From Cryomorphaceae bacterium (GTDB lineage Bacteria > Bacteroidota > Bacteroidia > Flavobacteriales > Schleiferiaceae), in the NCBI GenBank assembly GCA_003507115.1, contig DNWN01000159.1, positions 1,605 through 14,943 of the forward strand: DNA of 13,339 nucleotides, read 5' to 3'. Made by a program: the position numbers and the translations under genes. This document shows, piece by piece, positions 1 to 7,214 of the stretch; position 1 is the stretch's first letter, and each line of letters opens with the position of its first letter. The notes beneath the pieces were generated by a model. The model saw only the letters and a program-made list of their open reading frames with translations, ran no database searches and had not been told where the DNA came from.

Positions 1-162
1 TTTCTTTTGGCGATCAATGCGGTCGTGGTCTTGCTAGCCAGTGATTGGGTCGAGGGATTTACGGTCCATGGATTTTGGGCCGCCCTGGCATTCAGCATGG
101 TCATGACCCTCGTCTCTAGTGTTCTGGAGGGAAATGTTCGGGCCAAAGTGGTCCGAGCCTAA
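1..162 (+). CDS. Holin-like four-TM membrane protein (C-terminal fragment)
   Basis: The reading frame is open from the first base to a TAA stop at 160-162, giving the last 53 residues of a protein cut by the window edge. What remains is two hydrophobic stretches (an AINAVVVLLAS segment and an FWAALAFSMVMTLVSSVL segment) followed by a short basic tail. The FWAALAFS...LVSSVLEG pattern resembles the C-terminus of the small phage-holin-family IV membrane proteins (PF04020), which are about 115-120 residues with four TM helices and of unknown role despite the name. Family assignment is by recall from a fragment only. It is convergent with the DUF502 gene, with only 7 nt between the stop codons and no hairpin terminator there. 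Confidence 0.65.
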   Translation, partial: FLLAINAVVVLLASDWVEGFTVHGFWAALAFSMVMTLVSSVLEGNVRAKVVRA

Positions 163-169
163 ATCCGGC

Positions 170-721
170 CTAGGATCCTGTCACCCCGCCAGCAATGATG
201 TACTTCATGATATCCGTGGATTTGGCGTTGAGGGGCTCCACGTATGATTTGGGAACGACAAACACCTGACCAGAGATCGCCAAACTGTGTGGGACGTATA
301 CTGTGATAAGCGTGTCATTGGGATGGCCTAAATCGCGCAGGGTTTCGTCCGTCACAAATCCTACCCGGCGAACCTCTTCCTGAAGAGATAAACGCAATAG
401 CACCGGTTGCTGAAACCCTTTCTTTTTGCCCGTTAGAGATTTCATGACATCCTTCACCGACGTGTAGATGAGCTTGATAAGGGGTAGCCCCTCGAGCATG
501 CGATCCATCAATTTGACGATTCGGAGCTTGAGAGCATATTCCCCCAAGAATCCTATTAATGTGATAATTGAAATCAGCACAATCAGGCCCAATCCGGGAA
601 TATCGATGGGGATGATGCTATCTAAAGTGCGGAGCAGCCATATGACCGCATACAGGGTGATGGCAATCGGGGCGCTGTAGAGCAGGCCTTGGATGAAGTA
701 ATTAAGTAGGCGTTTGGTCAT
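170..721 (-). CDS. DUF502 family inner-membrane protein
   Basis: A 183-residue protein that matches the DUF502 family (PF04367) along its whole length. Two hydrophobic segments lie near residues 10-30 and 43-62. They are followed by the family's GLPLIKLIYTSVKDV segment (about residues 78-92), a basic GKKKGFQQPVLL stretch, a VGFVTDE strand (about 120-126) and a VYVPHSLAISG loop (about 142-152), which corresponds to the family's VyvPtspnptsG motif. The soluble part is probably a beta-rich domain on one side of the membrane. The molecular function is unknown. The ATG (719-721) overlaps the stop of the upstream MmcQ/YjbR gene by 4 nt (ATGA), so the two are probably translationally coupled. It is the last gene of the minus-strand series and ends 7 nt from a convergent gene. 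Confidence 0.88.
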   Translation of the reverse strand: MTKRLLNYFIQGLLYSAPIAITLYAVIWLLRTLDSIIPIDIPGLGLIVLISIITLIGFLGEYALKLRIVKLMDRMLEGLPLIKLIYTSVKDVMKSLTGKKKGFQQPVLLRLSLQEEVRRVGFVTDETLRDLGHPNDTLITVYVPHSLAISGQVFVVPKSYVEPLNAKSTDIMKYIIAGGVTGS

Positions 722-1074
722 GGGAGCAAGGGGTATTGGGTGCGTTGTGCACGAGGCAATTTAGCGACAACCAAATTATAACTCGTTTTAATCCAGGTCT
801 GAAGTTCGCCGGATGCAGCCGTACCATCGAGGTACACCCCGCCCCAATGGGTGGGATTCATGTAGGCTCCGTGAAAAATGGCCGGGTGCTCATCCCGCAA
901 GGCCTCGAGGAGGTCGGGGGGGAATTTTAGCCCCATCTGCGGGTCCTTTTCCAAGGGGAGCAGGGCAAACATTTTGCCGGCAATTTTAAAAACCAGGGTG
1001 TGTTCGTCAAAGGGGAAGGTGGCCTCGGCATGGGGGAGGTTTTCGCAAAAGTGGATGACCTGGTCTCGATTCAT
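718..1074 (-). CDS. MmcQ/YjbR family protein
   Basis: A 118-residue single-domain protein of the MmcQ/YjbR family (PF04237), whose members adopt a CyaY-like fold and are called DNA-binding by homology; the physiological role is unclear. Matching features are the N-terminal helix with CENLPHAEATFPF (residues 10-22), the strand VFKIAGKMFALLPL (28-41), the LKFPPDLLEAL helix and the MNPTHWGGVYLDG hairpin (about 72-84), the usual site of the conserved Trp. Length is typical. It lies 33 nt after the outer-membrane-protein gene and overlaps the downstream DUF502 gene by 4 nt. A box reading ACCTTTG on the coding strand sits 5 nt before the ATG (1080-1086), the same arrangement as in front of three other genes here. 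Confidence 0.85.
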   Translation of the reverse strand: MNRDQVIHFCENLPHAEATFPFDEHTLVFKIAGKMFALLPLEKDPQMGLKFPPDLLEALRDEHPAIFHGAYMNPTHWGGVYLDGTAASGELQTWIKTSYNLVVAKLPRAQRTQYPLLP

Positions 1075-1079
1075 GGGGA

Positions 1080-1087
1080 CAAAGGTC
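1080..1087 (-). promoter_or_regulatory. Near-match promoter -7 box (GACCTTTG)
   Basis: On the minus strand GACCTTTG ends 5 nt before the ATG at 1074. It matches the Bacteroidota -7 consensus TAnnTTTG at all defined positions except the first T. No convincing TTG -33 element is seen. If used, transcription would start at or within a few bases of the start codon. Confidence 0.3.
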
Positions 1088-1107
1088 GGCGTTTGGTCCG
1101 CAACGGA

Positions 1108-1848
1108 TTAAAACCGAAAGCTCAACCCTAGTGCGCTCGGGATGCCGATGCCGGCAGGGTTCCGGTACCATTGACAGTCTTTATCGAAATAGGTAAAGGC
1201 CTCCACGGAGGTGAGGCAGAGTCCGATTTCGGCGGTAAAGTAAAAATGGGGACTGATTTTTTTCTTGTAACCACCCAGGAGCGACACATTGTACATCCCG
1301 TCGATTTGGTCTAGTTGTGAGGGGAGCGTGTAGGTGCGCGCACGAAGGCGCACGGAGGCAAAACGGCCCTCGGCACAAGGCTGGGCATACCAGCGCCCAC
1401 CAATCATCCAAGAGTGCACGAAATAGCCTTCAGGGTAGCCCAACACCTCCGCCGAGGGGACCTGGCCAAAGGCGTATTCGATTAGGAAGGTGGTTTTCCC
1501 ACTGTAATCGGAGATTTCAAGACCGGCGGTCGGAATTTCCTGCATCAACACCAAGGGGCGCGTAAACACTTCCAAGACGGCACAGCGCGGCGCGAGGGCA
1601 TCCTTGCGGGGAGGAGTCGGGTTCGCGAGCGTCGTGGATCCTGTGGAGGTTGGAGCCGTTCGTGGGCGTCGGGGAGGAGAGGTAGCGGGAGCAGTGGGCG
1701 CTGGGGGTGTCGCCCGATTCGATTCGACCACCGCCGGGGTCCGCGACTCGGGGGTGGTGGGGGTCCCATTTGGGGTTCCAGCACCCGGTTTGACTTGGGC
1801 CCACGCGCTCACGCTGAGCGCCATGGCTAACACGACCAATTTTTTCAT
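1108..1848 (-). CDS. Secreted/outer-membrane protein with Pro/Thr-rich linker
   Basis: A 246-residue protein whose family I do not firmly recognise. It has a Sec signal peptide (basic MKK, hydrophobic core to residue 15, likely cleavage after SAWA at residue 17). A strongly biased Pro/Thr/Ala/Ser linker follows (about 18-86), then a folded region (88-246). The folded region alternates hydrophobic and polar residues and has strand-like segments such as TFLIEYAFGQV, FVHSWMIGGRW, YNVSLLGGYKKK and HFYFTAEIGL. It ends in SALGLSFRF with a terminal Phe, as expected for an outer-membrane beta-barrel recognised by BamA. Four cysteines (89, 158, 211, 225) could form disulfides in the periplasm or at the surface. 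It resembles the small Bacteroidota barrel proteins of the DUF3575 type, but this is a guess. A gap of 141 nt separates it from the upstream ATL gene, so it may have its own promoter. Confidence 0.75.
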   Translation of the reverse strand: MKKLVVLAMALSVSAWAQVKPGAGTPNGTPTTPESRTPAVVESNRATPPAPTAPATSPPRRPRTAPTSTGSTTLANPTPPRKDALAPRCAVLEVFTRPLVLMQEIPTAGLEISDYSGKTTFLIEYAFGQVPSAEVLGYPEGYFVHSWMIGGRWYAQPCAEGRFASVRLRARTYTLPSQLDQIDGMYNVSLLGGYKKKISPHFYFTAEIGLCLTSVEAFTYFDKDCQWYRNPAGIGIPSALGLSFRF

Positions 1849-1989
1849 AGGTAAAGGTCTATCGTTTTCTTGGAATGCCCGGTATGGTGGACCAAGAATA
1901 ATGATGGCCCCTGTCCAACGCAGCGGGAGGCCATGTGGGGGTCTTGAGGGATTGGAAATAGGCGGCTGTTCGACGCATGGACGCTTCCC
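1849..1989. other. 141-nt intergenic gap, possible promoter region
   Basis: This is the longest gap inside the minus-strand series, between the ATL stop and the outer-membrane-protein start. On the minus strand TATTCTTG (1893-1900) matches the Bacteroidota TAnnTTTG -7 box at all but one defined position. ACCTTTA lies at 1852-1858, 3 nt before the ATG. A weak inverted repeat (CTTGAGGG near 1943-1950 against CCCTCAGG near 1967-1974) is too poor to call a terminator. No convincing gene lies here; the small ORF crossing it looks like a chance frame. Confidence 0.35.
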
Positions 1990-2331
1990 TCAGGGCAAAT
2001 CAGCCCCTTCGGTGAGCGGATCCCAAAAGAGCTGGGCAAAATCCTGGACTTGGTCGTCCTTCACCCGGATGCCCTCGGCTTCGAGGAGTTGCTGCATGGC
2101 GTGGAGCCCGCCAAAATAATGCTTGCCGGTCAGCAGTCCTTGGCGATTCACGACGCGGTGGGCGGGGACATCGGGAAGCTGGTGGCTCGCGTTCATGGCG
2201 TAGCCCACGGTGCGGGACGCTTTCGCTGAACCGATAGCGCGGGCGATGGCGCCATAGGAGGTGACGCGGCCCGCGGGAATTTGTCGGACGACGACGTACA
2301 CCCGAGCAAAGAAATCATCCCGGGCGGCCAC
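1990..2331 (-). CDS. Alkyltransferase-like protein (ATL), MGMT family without the active cysteine
   Basis: A 113-residue protein equal to the DNA-binding domain of O6-alkylguanine-DNA alkyltransferase. IPAGRVTSYGAIARAIG (about residues 18-34) carries the conserved Tyr. RTVGYAMNAS (about 40-49) supplies the helix-turn-helix recognition helix and the Arg finger. The active-site motif is PAHRVVNRQG where true transferases read PCHRV, so the acceptor Cys is replaced by Ala. ATL proteins bind O6-alkylguanine lesions, flip the base and hand the site to nucleotide excision repair without repairing it themselves; this one should do the same. The start is GTG (2329-2331), with no in-frame ATG that would keep the N-terminus. 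Its first 17 nt overlap the 3' end of trmB in another frame, which points to coupled translation. Confidence 0.88.
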   Translation of the reverse strand: MAARDDFFARVYVVVRQIPAGRVTSYGAIARAIGSAKASRTVGYAMNASHQLPDVPAHRVVNRQGLLTGKHYFGGLHAMQQLLEAEGIRVKDDQVQDFAQLFWDPLTEGADLP

Positions 2332-3007
2332 TCGACGGAAATTTGAACTGGAGGTAGGTAATGGTCTTCCCTTGCTTCAACCACATCTTTTCATAAAAGG
2401 TCTGGCAGGCAAAAACGACATGGTCGGGTTTGTCGACGATTTGGTCATACACGTCGTGGTAGGTCTCGACTACTTCGAGCCCCCACCATTCGATGATGCC
2501 GTGGAGATAGCCATGGAGAAATTCGCTGTCGGACTTGAGGTGGATGCATCCTTCAGGCGCCAAGAGGGCGCGGTATACCTCGAGGAAGGCGGGGCCAATC
2601 ATGCGGTGCTTAGCGCGTTGGTACTTGATCTGTGGATCGGGAAAGGTGATCCAAATCTCATCGATTTCGCCGGGGGCAAAGCAATGTTTTACCCATTCAA
2701 TGCGGGTGCGTAAGAATCCGACGTGGTCCATGCCGTCCACGAGGGCCTTTTTCGCCCCTTCCCAAATGCGGGCCCCCTTGATATCGATGCCCAAGTAATT
2801 TTTGTTGGGGTCGCGCTGGCCAAGGGCGACGGAGTATTCTCCCCGGCCGCATCCCAGTTCGACGACGAGGGGCCGGTCGTTTTTGAAAAAGTCCGACTTC
2901 CATTTTCCGGCCATGGCGAATCCATTTAAGACCTCGTCTTTGCTGGGTTGGAGAACATGATGGAAGGTGGCTAATTCGGCAAAGCGTGCCAGCTTATTCT
3001 TTCCCAT
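2315..3007 (-). CDS. trmB: tRNA (guanine-N7-)-methyltransferase
   Basis: A 230-residue SAM-dependent methyltransferase that makes m7G46 in the tRNA variable loop. The SAM-binding motif VVELGCGRGEYSVALG spans about residues 48-63 and YLGIDIKG (71-78) holds the acidic residue that binds the ribose. FPDPQIKYQRAKHRM (122-136) is the TrmB signature, with the catalytic Asp in PDP, and HLKSDSEF (156-163) is the conserved late motif. The KYQRAKHRM spelling is close to the PDPQxKxxRxKxRL form of Bacteroidota TrmB. Length is usual. It overlaps recJ by 14 nt upstream and the ATL gene by 17 nt downstream, so recJ, trmB and ATL are very probably cotranscribed. No missing residues were noticed. Confidence 0.95.
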   Translation of the reverse strand: MGKNKLARFAELATFHHVLQPSKDEVLNGFAMAGKWKSDFFKNDRPLVVELGCGRGEYSVALGQRDPNKNYLGIDIKGARIWEGAKKALVDGMDHVGFLRTRIEWVKHCFAPGEIDEIWITFPDPQIKYQRAKHRMIGPAFLEVYRALLAPEGCIHLKSDSEFLHGYLHGIIEWWGLEVVETYHDVYDQIVDKPDHVVFACQTFYEKMWLKQGKTITYLQFKFPSSGRPG

Positions 3008-4694
3008 GGGGTGTGCAGATTTGAAGATCCAAAATTCGGGCTTGAAGCTCTTTGTTGCCGCGAAAAATATTCCATTCTAAAACCACGGCGAGGCGCACGG
3101 GCCCCGTGATTTCCACATGGCCCCAGCCAAAACCAATGACGGGGAGGGTGGCGCCGGTGTGGGGATCTCTAGCCAGGGCGCGCAAGTGCTTGCCCTCCGA
3201 CATGGTTCGGACCTGGCTGAGTTCCACCTCCTCTAATCCCCAGATTGGGGCCTCGTTCTCCATTCCAAAGGGCTCTAGCCGCTCAAGGAGGGTCGCTAGA
3301 GGGGCATGCAGCTCATCAACCCGCGCGCGGCTGTCAACCAGCTGCCGGGGTTGGCGGGCCTCCATGGGCCAGCGTTCATCCACCGCGCGGTCAAAGGCCT
3401 CCATAAAGGCCTCCAGCTGCTCAGGTTGGAGGGTCATGCCTGCGGCCGCCCGGTGACCCCCAAATTGAATCAGGTGCTCCGAGGCCGCATCCAAGCAGTC
3501 ATACAGGTCGAGTCCAGGAACGGATCGAGCGCTTCCAGAGTAGAGGCCTTCGTGCAGGGTCAGCACGACGGTCGGCTTGTAAAAGGCCTCCACGGTGCGC
3601 TGCGCCACAATACCCAAGACCCCCTTGTGCCAATCTTCTCCCGTCAAAACGAGACCGACCCGGTGCGTCAGGAGAGCCGCTTGGGCTTGCGCCGCGAGGC
3701 TAACCCCTTGTTCGGTGCTTCGGCGTTCCACATTGTGGGATTCTATGTCTTGGCTCAGCTGTTCCAGCAGGGCTGGTTGTGGCTGGGTGAGGAGGTCTAC
3801 GGCCAAATGCCCGTGCCGCATGCGGCCGGCGGCATTGATTTTTGGGCCAATGGCGAAGACCACATCTTGCAAGGTGATATGGCCTGCGGGACGGTTCCCC
3901 AACAAGGCGGCCAAGGATGCCCGAGGCTGGTTATTGATGGCGGCCAAACCTTCCCGGACGATGGCCCGATTGAGTCCCACGAGCGGGACCATGTCGGCCC
4001 CAATGCTTACTGCGACTAAATCCAATAGATCCTTCAAGGCATTGGGATCCAGTCCCGCGGCTTGGTAGGCAGCGCGCCAAAGCATGTAGCCCACCCCGCA
4101 GCCGGATAACTCTTTGTGGGGAAATGCGCAATCGGACCGCATAGGGTCCAGGACGGCTAAAGCGGGGGGCAATTGAGGACCGGGCGTATGGTGGTCCGCT
4201 ACAATGACATCGATGCCACGCGCTTGGGCCGAGGCAATGAGGTCTACAGATTTAATGCCACAGTCGAGGGCGACGAGGACGCGGACCTCGGAGGCTAGCG
4301 CGTGGGCGATTCCCGCTTCGGACAAGCCGTAGCCCTCCTTGTAGCGGTCCGGGATGTAGGTCAAAATGGACCAACCGCCGCGCTCAAGAGCCAGCTTGCC
4401 AACCGAAACGGCGGTGGTGCCATCGACGTCGTAATCCCCAAAAAGCATGACGCGCTCCCCGTGTTCGCGCGCTTGGGCAAGCCGTTCAGCGGCCTGTGGC
4501 ATGTCCGCCATATGCAAGGGGTCTACCTCCGAAAGCGGTGTTCCGGGAATCCAGGCTTTGATCGCTTCAAGGGTGGTCATGCCGCGTTGCACGAGTACGC
4601 GCGCCAAGGCGGAATAGGGAGCGCCAAGTTCCTGGGTGAGCGCTTCGATGGCCTCAGGCGATCCTTCCGGGGCGTAGGTCCATCGTTTGGTCAT
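2994..4694 (-). CDS. recJ: Single-stranded-DNA-specific exonuclease RecJ
   Basis: A 566-residue DHH-superfamily 5'-3' ssDNA exonuclease, full length for RecJ. It acts in recombination (RecF pathway), mismatch repair and base excision repair. All phosphoesterase motifs are visible: DYDVDGTTA (87-95), LDCG (143-146), the DHH triad (167-169) and SGCGVGY (197-203). Next come FAIGPKINAAGRM (280-292), WHKGVLGIVAQR (355-366), SGSARSV (386-392) and the DHHA1 motif GGHRAAAGM (412-420). A C-terminal OB-like region follows. The two divalent-metal sites therefore look intact. The ATG overlaps the stop of the upstream DAHP synthase/chorismate mutase gene by 4 nt, and trmB begins inside the last codons of recJ. 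The preceding bases on the coding strand read GCGAGGA, a weak Shine-Dalgarno. Confidence 0.96.
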   Translation of the reverse strand: MTKRWTYAPEGSPEAIEALTQELGAPYSALARVLVQRGMTTLEAIKAWIPGTPLSEVDPLHMADMPQAAERLAQAREHGERVMLFGDYDVDGTTAVSVGKLALERGGWSILTYIPDRYKEGYGLSEAGIAHALASEVRVLVALDCGIKSVDLIASAQARGIDVIVADHHTPGPQLPPALAVLDPMRSDCAFPHKELSGCGVGYMLWRAAYQAAGLDPNALKDLLDLVAVSIGADMVPLVGLNRAIVREGLAAINNQPRASLAALLGNRPAGHITLQDVVFAIGPKINAAGRMRHGHLAVDLLTQPQPALLEQLSQDIESHNVERRSTEQGVSLAAQAQAALLTHRVGLVLTGEDWHKGVLGIVAQRTVEAFYKPTVVLTLHEGLYSGSARSVPGLDLYDCLDAASEHLIQFGGHRAAAGMTLQPEQLEAFMEAFDRAVDERWPMEARQPRQLVDSRARVDELHAPLATLLERLEPFGMENEAPIWGLEEVELSQVRTMSEGKHLRALARDPHTGATLPVIGFGWGHVEITGPVRLAVVLEWNIFRGNKELQARILDLQICTPHGKE

Positions 4695-5797
4695 TCCTCG
4701 CGGTTCTGGCGGGTGGCGCGGTAAAGTCCTAACTGATGTTCCACGGAATGTTTGTGGACGACTTGAAAGAGCTCCTCGATAAAGGCGCGATTGAGGTCCA
4801 GACTTTCTGCTTGAAGACCGCGCTTTTGGAGCAAGTCAAACCAGCGGTCCATTTGAAAAATACCTGCTCCATGGGATACTTTCAGGTGCCCCAAGGCATC
4901 GACGATGTCCATGCGCTGGCGAAGGAGTTGGACCATCTCTTGGTCGACGGCATCCAGTTTGAGTCGCTCGGCATCGATAACTTCCTGCAAGGCCACATCT
5001 TTTGGGGCATTGGCTTCAAGGATGCGTACCAAATGGGCGAGGGTGGTGGGGGTGATTTGTTGGGCGGCATCGCTCAACGCTCGTTCTGGATCGGGATGCA
5101 CTTCGACCATCAAGCCGTCCATTTGGATGTCCATGGCAATTTGGGCCACGTGCTCGACCAATCGACGGTCGCCCGCAATGTGGCTGGGATCACAAATAAT
5201 GGGAACATGGGGGGCCTGGCGACGAAGCTCAAAACTCATTTCCCACCGCGGTTCGTTCCGATAGGGCGCGGCATAACTTGAGAAAAAGCCGCGGTGTACA
5301 GCGGCTAGTTCCGTGAGGCCAGACTTTTCAAGGCGTTCGAGCGCGCCGAGCCACAAGCCCAGGTCGGCGTGGATGGGATTTTTAACCAAAACGGGGATGT
5401 TTGATCCGCGTAAAGCTTCCGCAATCTCTTGCACATAGAAGGGATTGACCGTGGTCCGGGCGCCAATCCAGACCGCGTCTGCCTGCACACCTAGGGCTTT
5501 TTCTACATGATCTGCATTGGCTACCTCGATGACAAAGGGAAGACCGACCTCCTGACGCATCGTCTGGAGCCATTCTAGCGCATTGTATCCAGCCCCTTCA
5601 AACTGTCCGGGTCGGGTCCGTGGCTTCCATACCCCGGCGCGAAACAACTGGGTATGGCCCTCGGCTTTGAGGGCGCGCGCGGTATCGAGCACTTGGTCCA
5701 AAGACTCCGCGGAACAGGGACCCGCAATGATCAAGGGGTTCTGGACGGACCCTATCCATGGGCCAAAGGAGCGTTCGCGATTCGCTGGCAAGTTCAT
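4691..5797 (-). CDS. Bifunctional DAHP synthase / chorismate mutase
   Basis: A 368-residue two-domain enzyme. Residues about 15-260 are a type I-beta (KdsA-like) 3-deoxy-D-arabino-heptulosonate-7-phosphate synthase, condensing PEP and erythrose-4-phosphate at the entry of the shikimate pathway. Visible motifs are GPCSAES (26-32, metal-binding Cys28), KPRTRPGQFEG (58-68), VKNPI (138-142), CDPSHIAG (202-209) and VEVHPDP (231-237). A nearby Asp (LSDAAQQ) completes the likely Cys-His-Glu-Asp metal set. Residues about 270-362 are an AroQ-type all-helical chorismate mutase (DAVDQEMVQLLRQRM, then HLKVSHG and SVEHQ), converting chorismate to prephenate and often giving feedback control. This synthase-mutase order is known from Bacteroidota. 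The gene lies 59 nt after rsmI with a TACCTTTG box 5 nt before its ATG, and it overlaps recJ by 4 nt. Confidence 0.95.
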   Translation of the reverse strand: MNLPANRERSFGPWIGSVQNPLIIAGPCSAESLDQVLDTARALKAEGHTQLFRAGVWKPRTRPGQFEGAGYNALEWLQTMRQEVGLPFVIEVANADHVEKALGVQADAVWIGARTTVNPFYVQEIAEALRGSNIPVLVKNPIHADLGLWLGALERLEKSGLTELAAVHRGFFSSYAAPYRNEPRWEMSFELRRQAPHVPIICDPSHIAGDRRLVEHVAQIAMDIQMDGLMVEVHPDPERALSDAAQQITPTTLAHLVRILEANAPKDVALQEVIDAERLKLDAVDQEMVQLLRQRMDIVDALGHLKVSHGAGIFQMDRWFDLLQKRGLQAESLDLNRAFIEELFQVVHKHSVEHQLGLYRATRQNREE

Positions 5798-5802
5798 TCC
5801 CC

Positions 5803-5810
5803 CAAAGGTA
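5803..5810 (-). promoter_or_regulatory. Candidate promoter -7 box (TACCTTTG) at the DAHP synthase start
   Basis: On the minus strand TACCTTTG is a perfect match to the Bacteroidota -7 consensus TAnnTTTG and ends 5 nt before the ATG at 5797, inside the 59-nt gap after rsmI. I see no clear TTG at the -33 position (the 20 nt upstream contain none). Transcription from it would begin almost at the A of ATG, giving a leaderless or near-leaderless mRNA. Confidence 0.4.
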
Positions 5811-5856
5811 CCAGTGCCGCCCTGGATAGCCGTTTAATGTTTGAAAATTTCCCCTA

Positions 5857-6534
5857 TTATTTGGTGGCGCCACCCAACACCACGACAATTTCACCTTTCG
5901 CTTCATGCTGGGCAAAAAACTCGGCCAATTCTCCCACGGTCCCGCGGTGGTAGGTTTCATAGATTTTGCTGATTTCTCGGACGACGCAGGCGGGGCGTTC
6001 GGGCCCCAAAACCTCGTTGAGTTCTCGCATACACCGGGCAATCCGGTGCGGGGATTCGTAAAAAGCAATGGTTCGGGGCTCTTCCAGCCATTCCTTCATG
6101 CGGGTCTGCCGCCCTTTTTTCTGAGGAATGAAGCCTTCGAAGATGAATCGATCACAGGGTAGGCCGCTCGCGACAATCGCCGGAATCAGAGCGGTGGGGC
6201 CGGGAAGGGCTTCGACGACGATGCCCGCGCCAATGCATCCGCGCACTAACAAAAAACCCGGATCGCTGATTCCGGGGGTACCGGCATCACTGACTAAGGC
6301 GGTCACGCCCGTGCGCTGGGCAATGTCCTGCACGGTGCGGTCCAAAAGGCTGTGCTCATTGTGCATGTGAAATGATCGCAGCGGCGCTTGGATGTCGAGC
6401 AGCTTGAGCAACTTCCCCGAAGTTCGGGTGTCTTCAGCGAGGACCACTTCGGCTCCGCGAAGGACTTCCATCGACCGAAGGGTGATATCCCCGAGGTTGC
6501 CTAGTGGGGTAGGAACGAGAACAAGTTTGCCCAT
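5857..6534 (-). CDS. rsmI: 16S rRNA (cytidine1402-2'-O)-methyltransferase RsmI
   Basis: A 225-residue tetrapyrrole-methylase-superfamily enzyme that 2'-O-methylates C1402 in the decoding centre of 16S rRNA. Family motifs run in order: TPLGNLGDIT (9-18), AEDTRTSGKLL (33-43), VSDAGTPGISDPG (81-93), the glycine-rich ALPGPTA (109-115), FYESPHRI (158-165) and GEIVVVLGG (214-222). It is shorter than the E. coli enzyme (about 286 residues) because it lacks the C-terminal extension, which is normal for Bacteroidota. It starts only 3 nt after the stop of the upstream hypothetical gene, so the two are almost certainly cotranscribed. Confidence 0.95.
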   Translation of the reverse strand: MGKLVLVPTPLGNLGDITLRSMEVLRGAEVVLAEDTRTSGKLLKLLDIQAPLRSFHMHNEHSLLDRTVQDIAQRTGVTALVSDAGTPGISDPGFLLVRGCIGAGIVVEALPGPTALIPAIVASGLPCDRFIFEGFIPQKKGRQTRMKEWLEEPRTIAFYESPHRIARCMRELNEVLGPERPACVVREISKIYETYHRGTVGELAEFFAQHEAKGEIVVVLGGATK

Positions 6535-6537
6535 GGA

Positions 6538-7188
6538 TTATTCGAAACGGGCATAAACCAAGGCGAGAAAGCGCTCGGCGATTTCGGGTTTTTGGCTCCA
6601 ATCGTAGTCGCTATACACGGCATTTTCTAAGAAAGTTTCGCATTCCTGCTTGCTTTCCATCGTCGCCAAAGCGGCTACTACCCGCTGGAAATCATCGTCC
6701 TCCCCATGGAATAGGTGTTTGACAAAGGCGACGCGGTCGTTTAAGCCCACTTTGAGGCCTGCGTAACGGGCATTAACGCTCTTTGCACCGGAGGCCAAAG
6801 GTAGTTGCTCGGGTTGCGGGTCTGCCAAGGGAGGGGCACTCCCCGCACTTGCCAGTTCTTCTTTTGAAGGGGCGTCAGACTTGGATATTGCAGCGGCATC
6901 GGGGTGGGAGGTGGAGGCTTCACTATGTGCCTCCTCCGTCGCGGTAACAACCGCTTCTCGCGCCAAACGAAGGGTTTCAGCCTGCTTCGCTTCGATGTCG
7001 GCGAGAGCTTGTGCAGCTTTTTGGACGATTTGTGCCTCTCCGTGGCGTTGAATTTCGGCCATTTGGATGGAAAGCAATCGTGTTTGGGCCTCTACCCAAG
7101 AAGTGTATAAGGCCTGAACCTGAGCAGGCGTAGGGGTTTCGCTTTGTAAATCTTGGCGTAAAGCAGAAAGGGAATCCGAGAGTGACAT
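6538..7188 (-). CDS. Bacteroidota-specific protein of unknown function (helical N-terminus, conserved C-terminal domain)
   Basis: A 216-residue protein starting MSLSDSLSAL at 7186-7188. The open frame extends upstream to 7404, but that extension would be antisense to the tdk coding region and is rejected. Three parts are visible: a long helical, probably coiled-coil segment rich in Ala/Glu/Gln (about 25-90), a low-complexity Ser/Ala/Pro/Glu linker (about 90-135), and a compact C-terminal domain (about 138-216). The last contains GLNDRVAFVKHLF, DDFQRVVAALATMES and a final ERFLALVYARFE. I recall the LNDR-F-K-LF...F...L..M pattern from hypothetical proteins across Bacteroidota, but no function is known to me. 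There is no signal peptide, so it is likely cytoplasmic. It is divergent from tdk and 3 nt upstream of rsmI. Confidence 0.82.
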   Translation of the reverse strand: MSLSDSLSALRQDLQSETPTPAQVQALYTSWVEAQTRLLSIQMAEIQRHGEAQIVQKAAQALADIEAKQAETLRLAREAVVTATEEAHSEASTSHPDAAAISKSDAPSKEELASAGSAPPLADPQPEQLPLASGAKSVNARYAGLKVGLNDRVAFVKHLFHGEDDDFQRVVAALATMESKQECETFLENAVYSDYDWSQKPEIAERFLALVYARFE

Positions 7189-7214
7189 GCAATGAGGGTT
7201 TGTTACCGCTGTGG

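Noticed and set aside
172..179. AGGATCCT palindrome between convergent genes as a terminator
   Set aside because: It is a perfect palindrome with no loop and no T-run, and overlaps the end of the DUF502 gene.
1845..2039. 64-codon minus-strand ORF across the 141-nt gap
   Set aside because: It overlaps the start of ATL's 3' region and the outer-membrane-protein start, with random-looking composition and no start signal.
1604..2119. Plus-strand open frame of 171 codons rich in Gly/Val
   Set aside because: It mirrors the Pro/Thr-rich linker of the exported protein and the ATL gene; the composition is what antisense of such a linker gives.
3306..4019. Plus-strand open frame of 237 codons opposite recJ
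   Set aside because: recJ carries all its motifs on the other strand; this is an antisense shadow in GC-rich coding DNA with no recognisable domain.
6796..6803. Third TACCTTTG (minus strand) as an internal promoter for rsmI
   Set aside because: It lies in the linker coding region, about 260 nt from the rsmI start and without a -33 element; this is likely the background rate for such a short motif.
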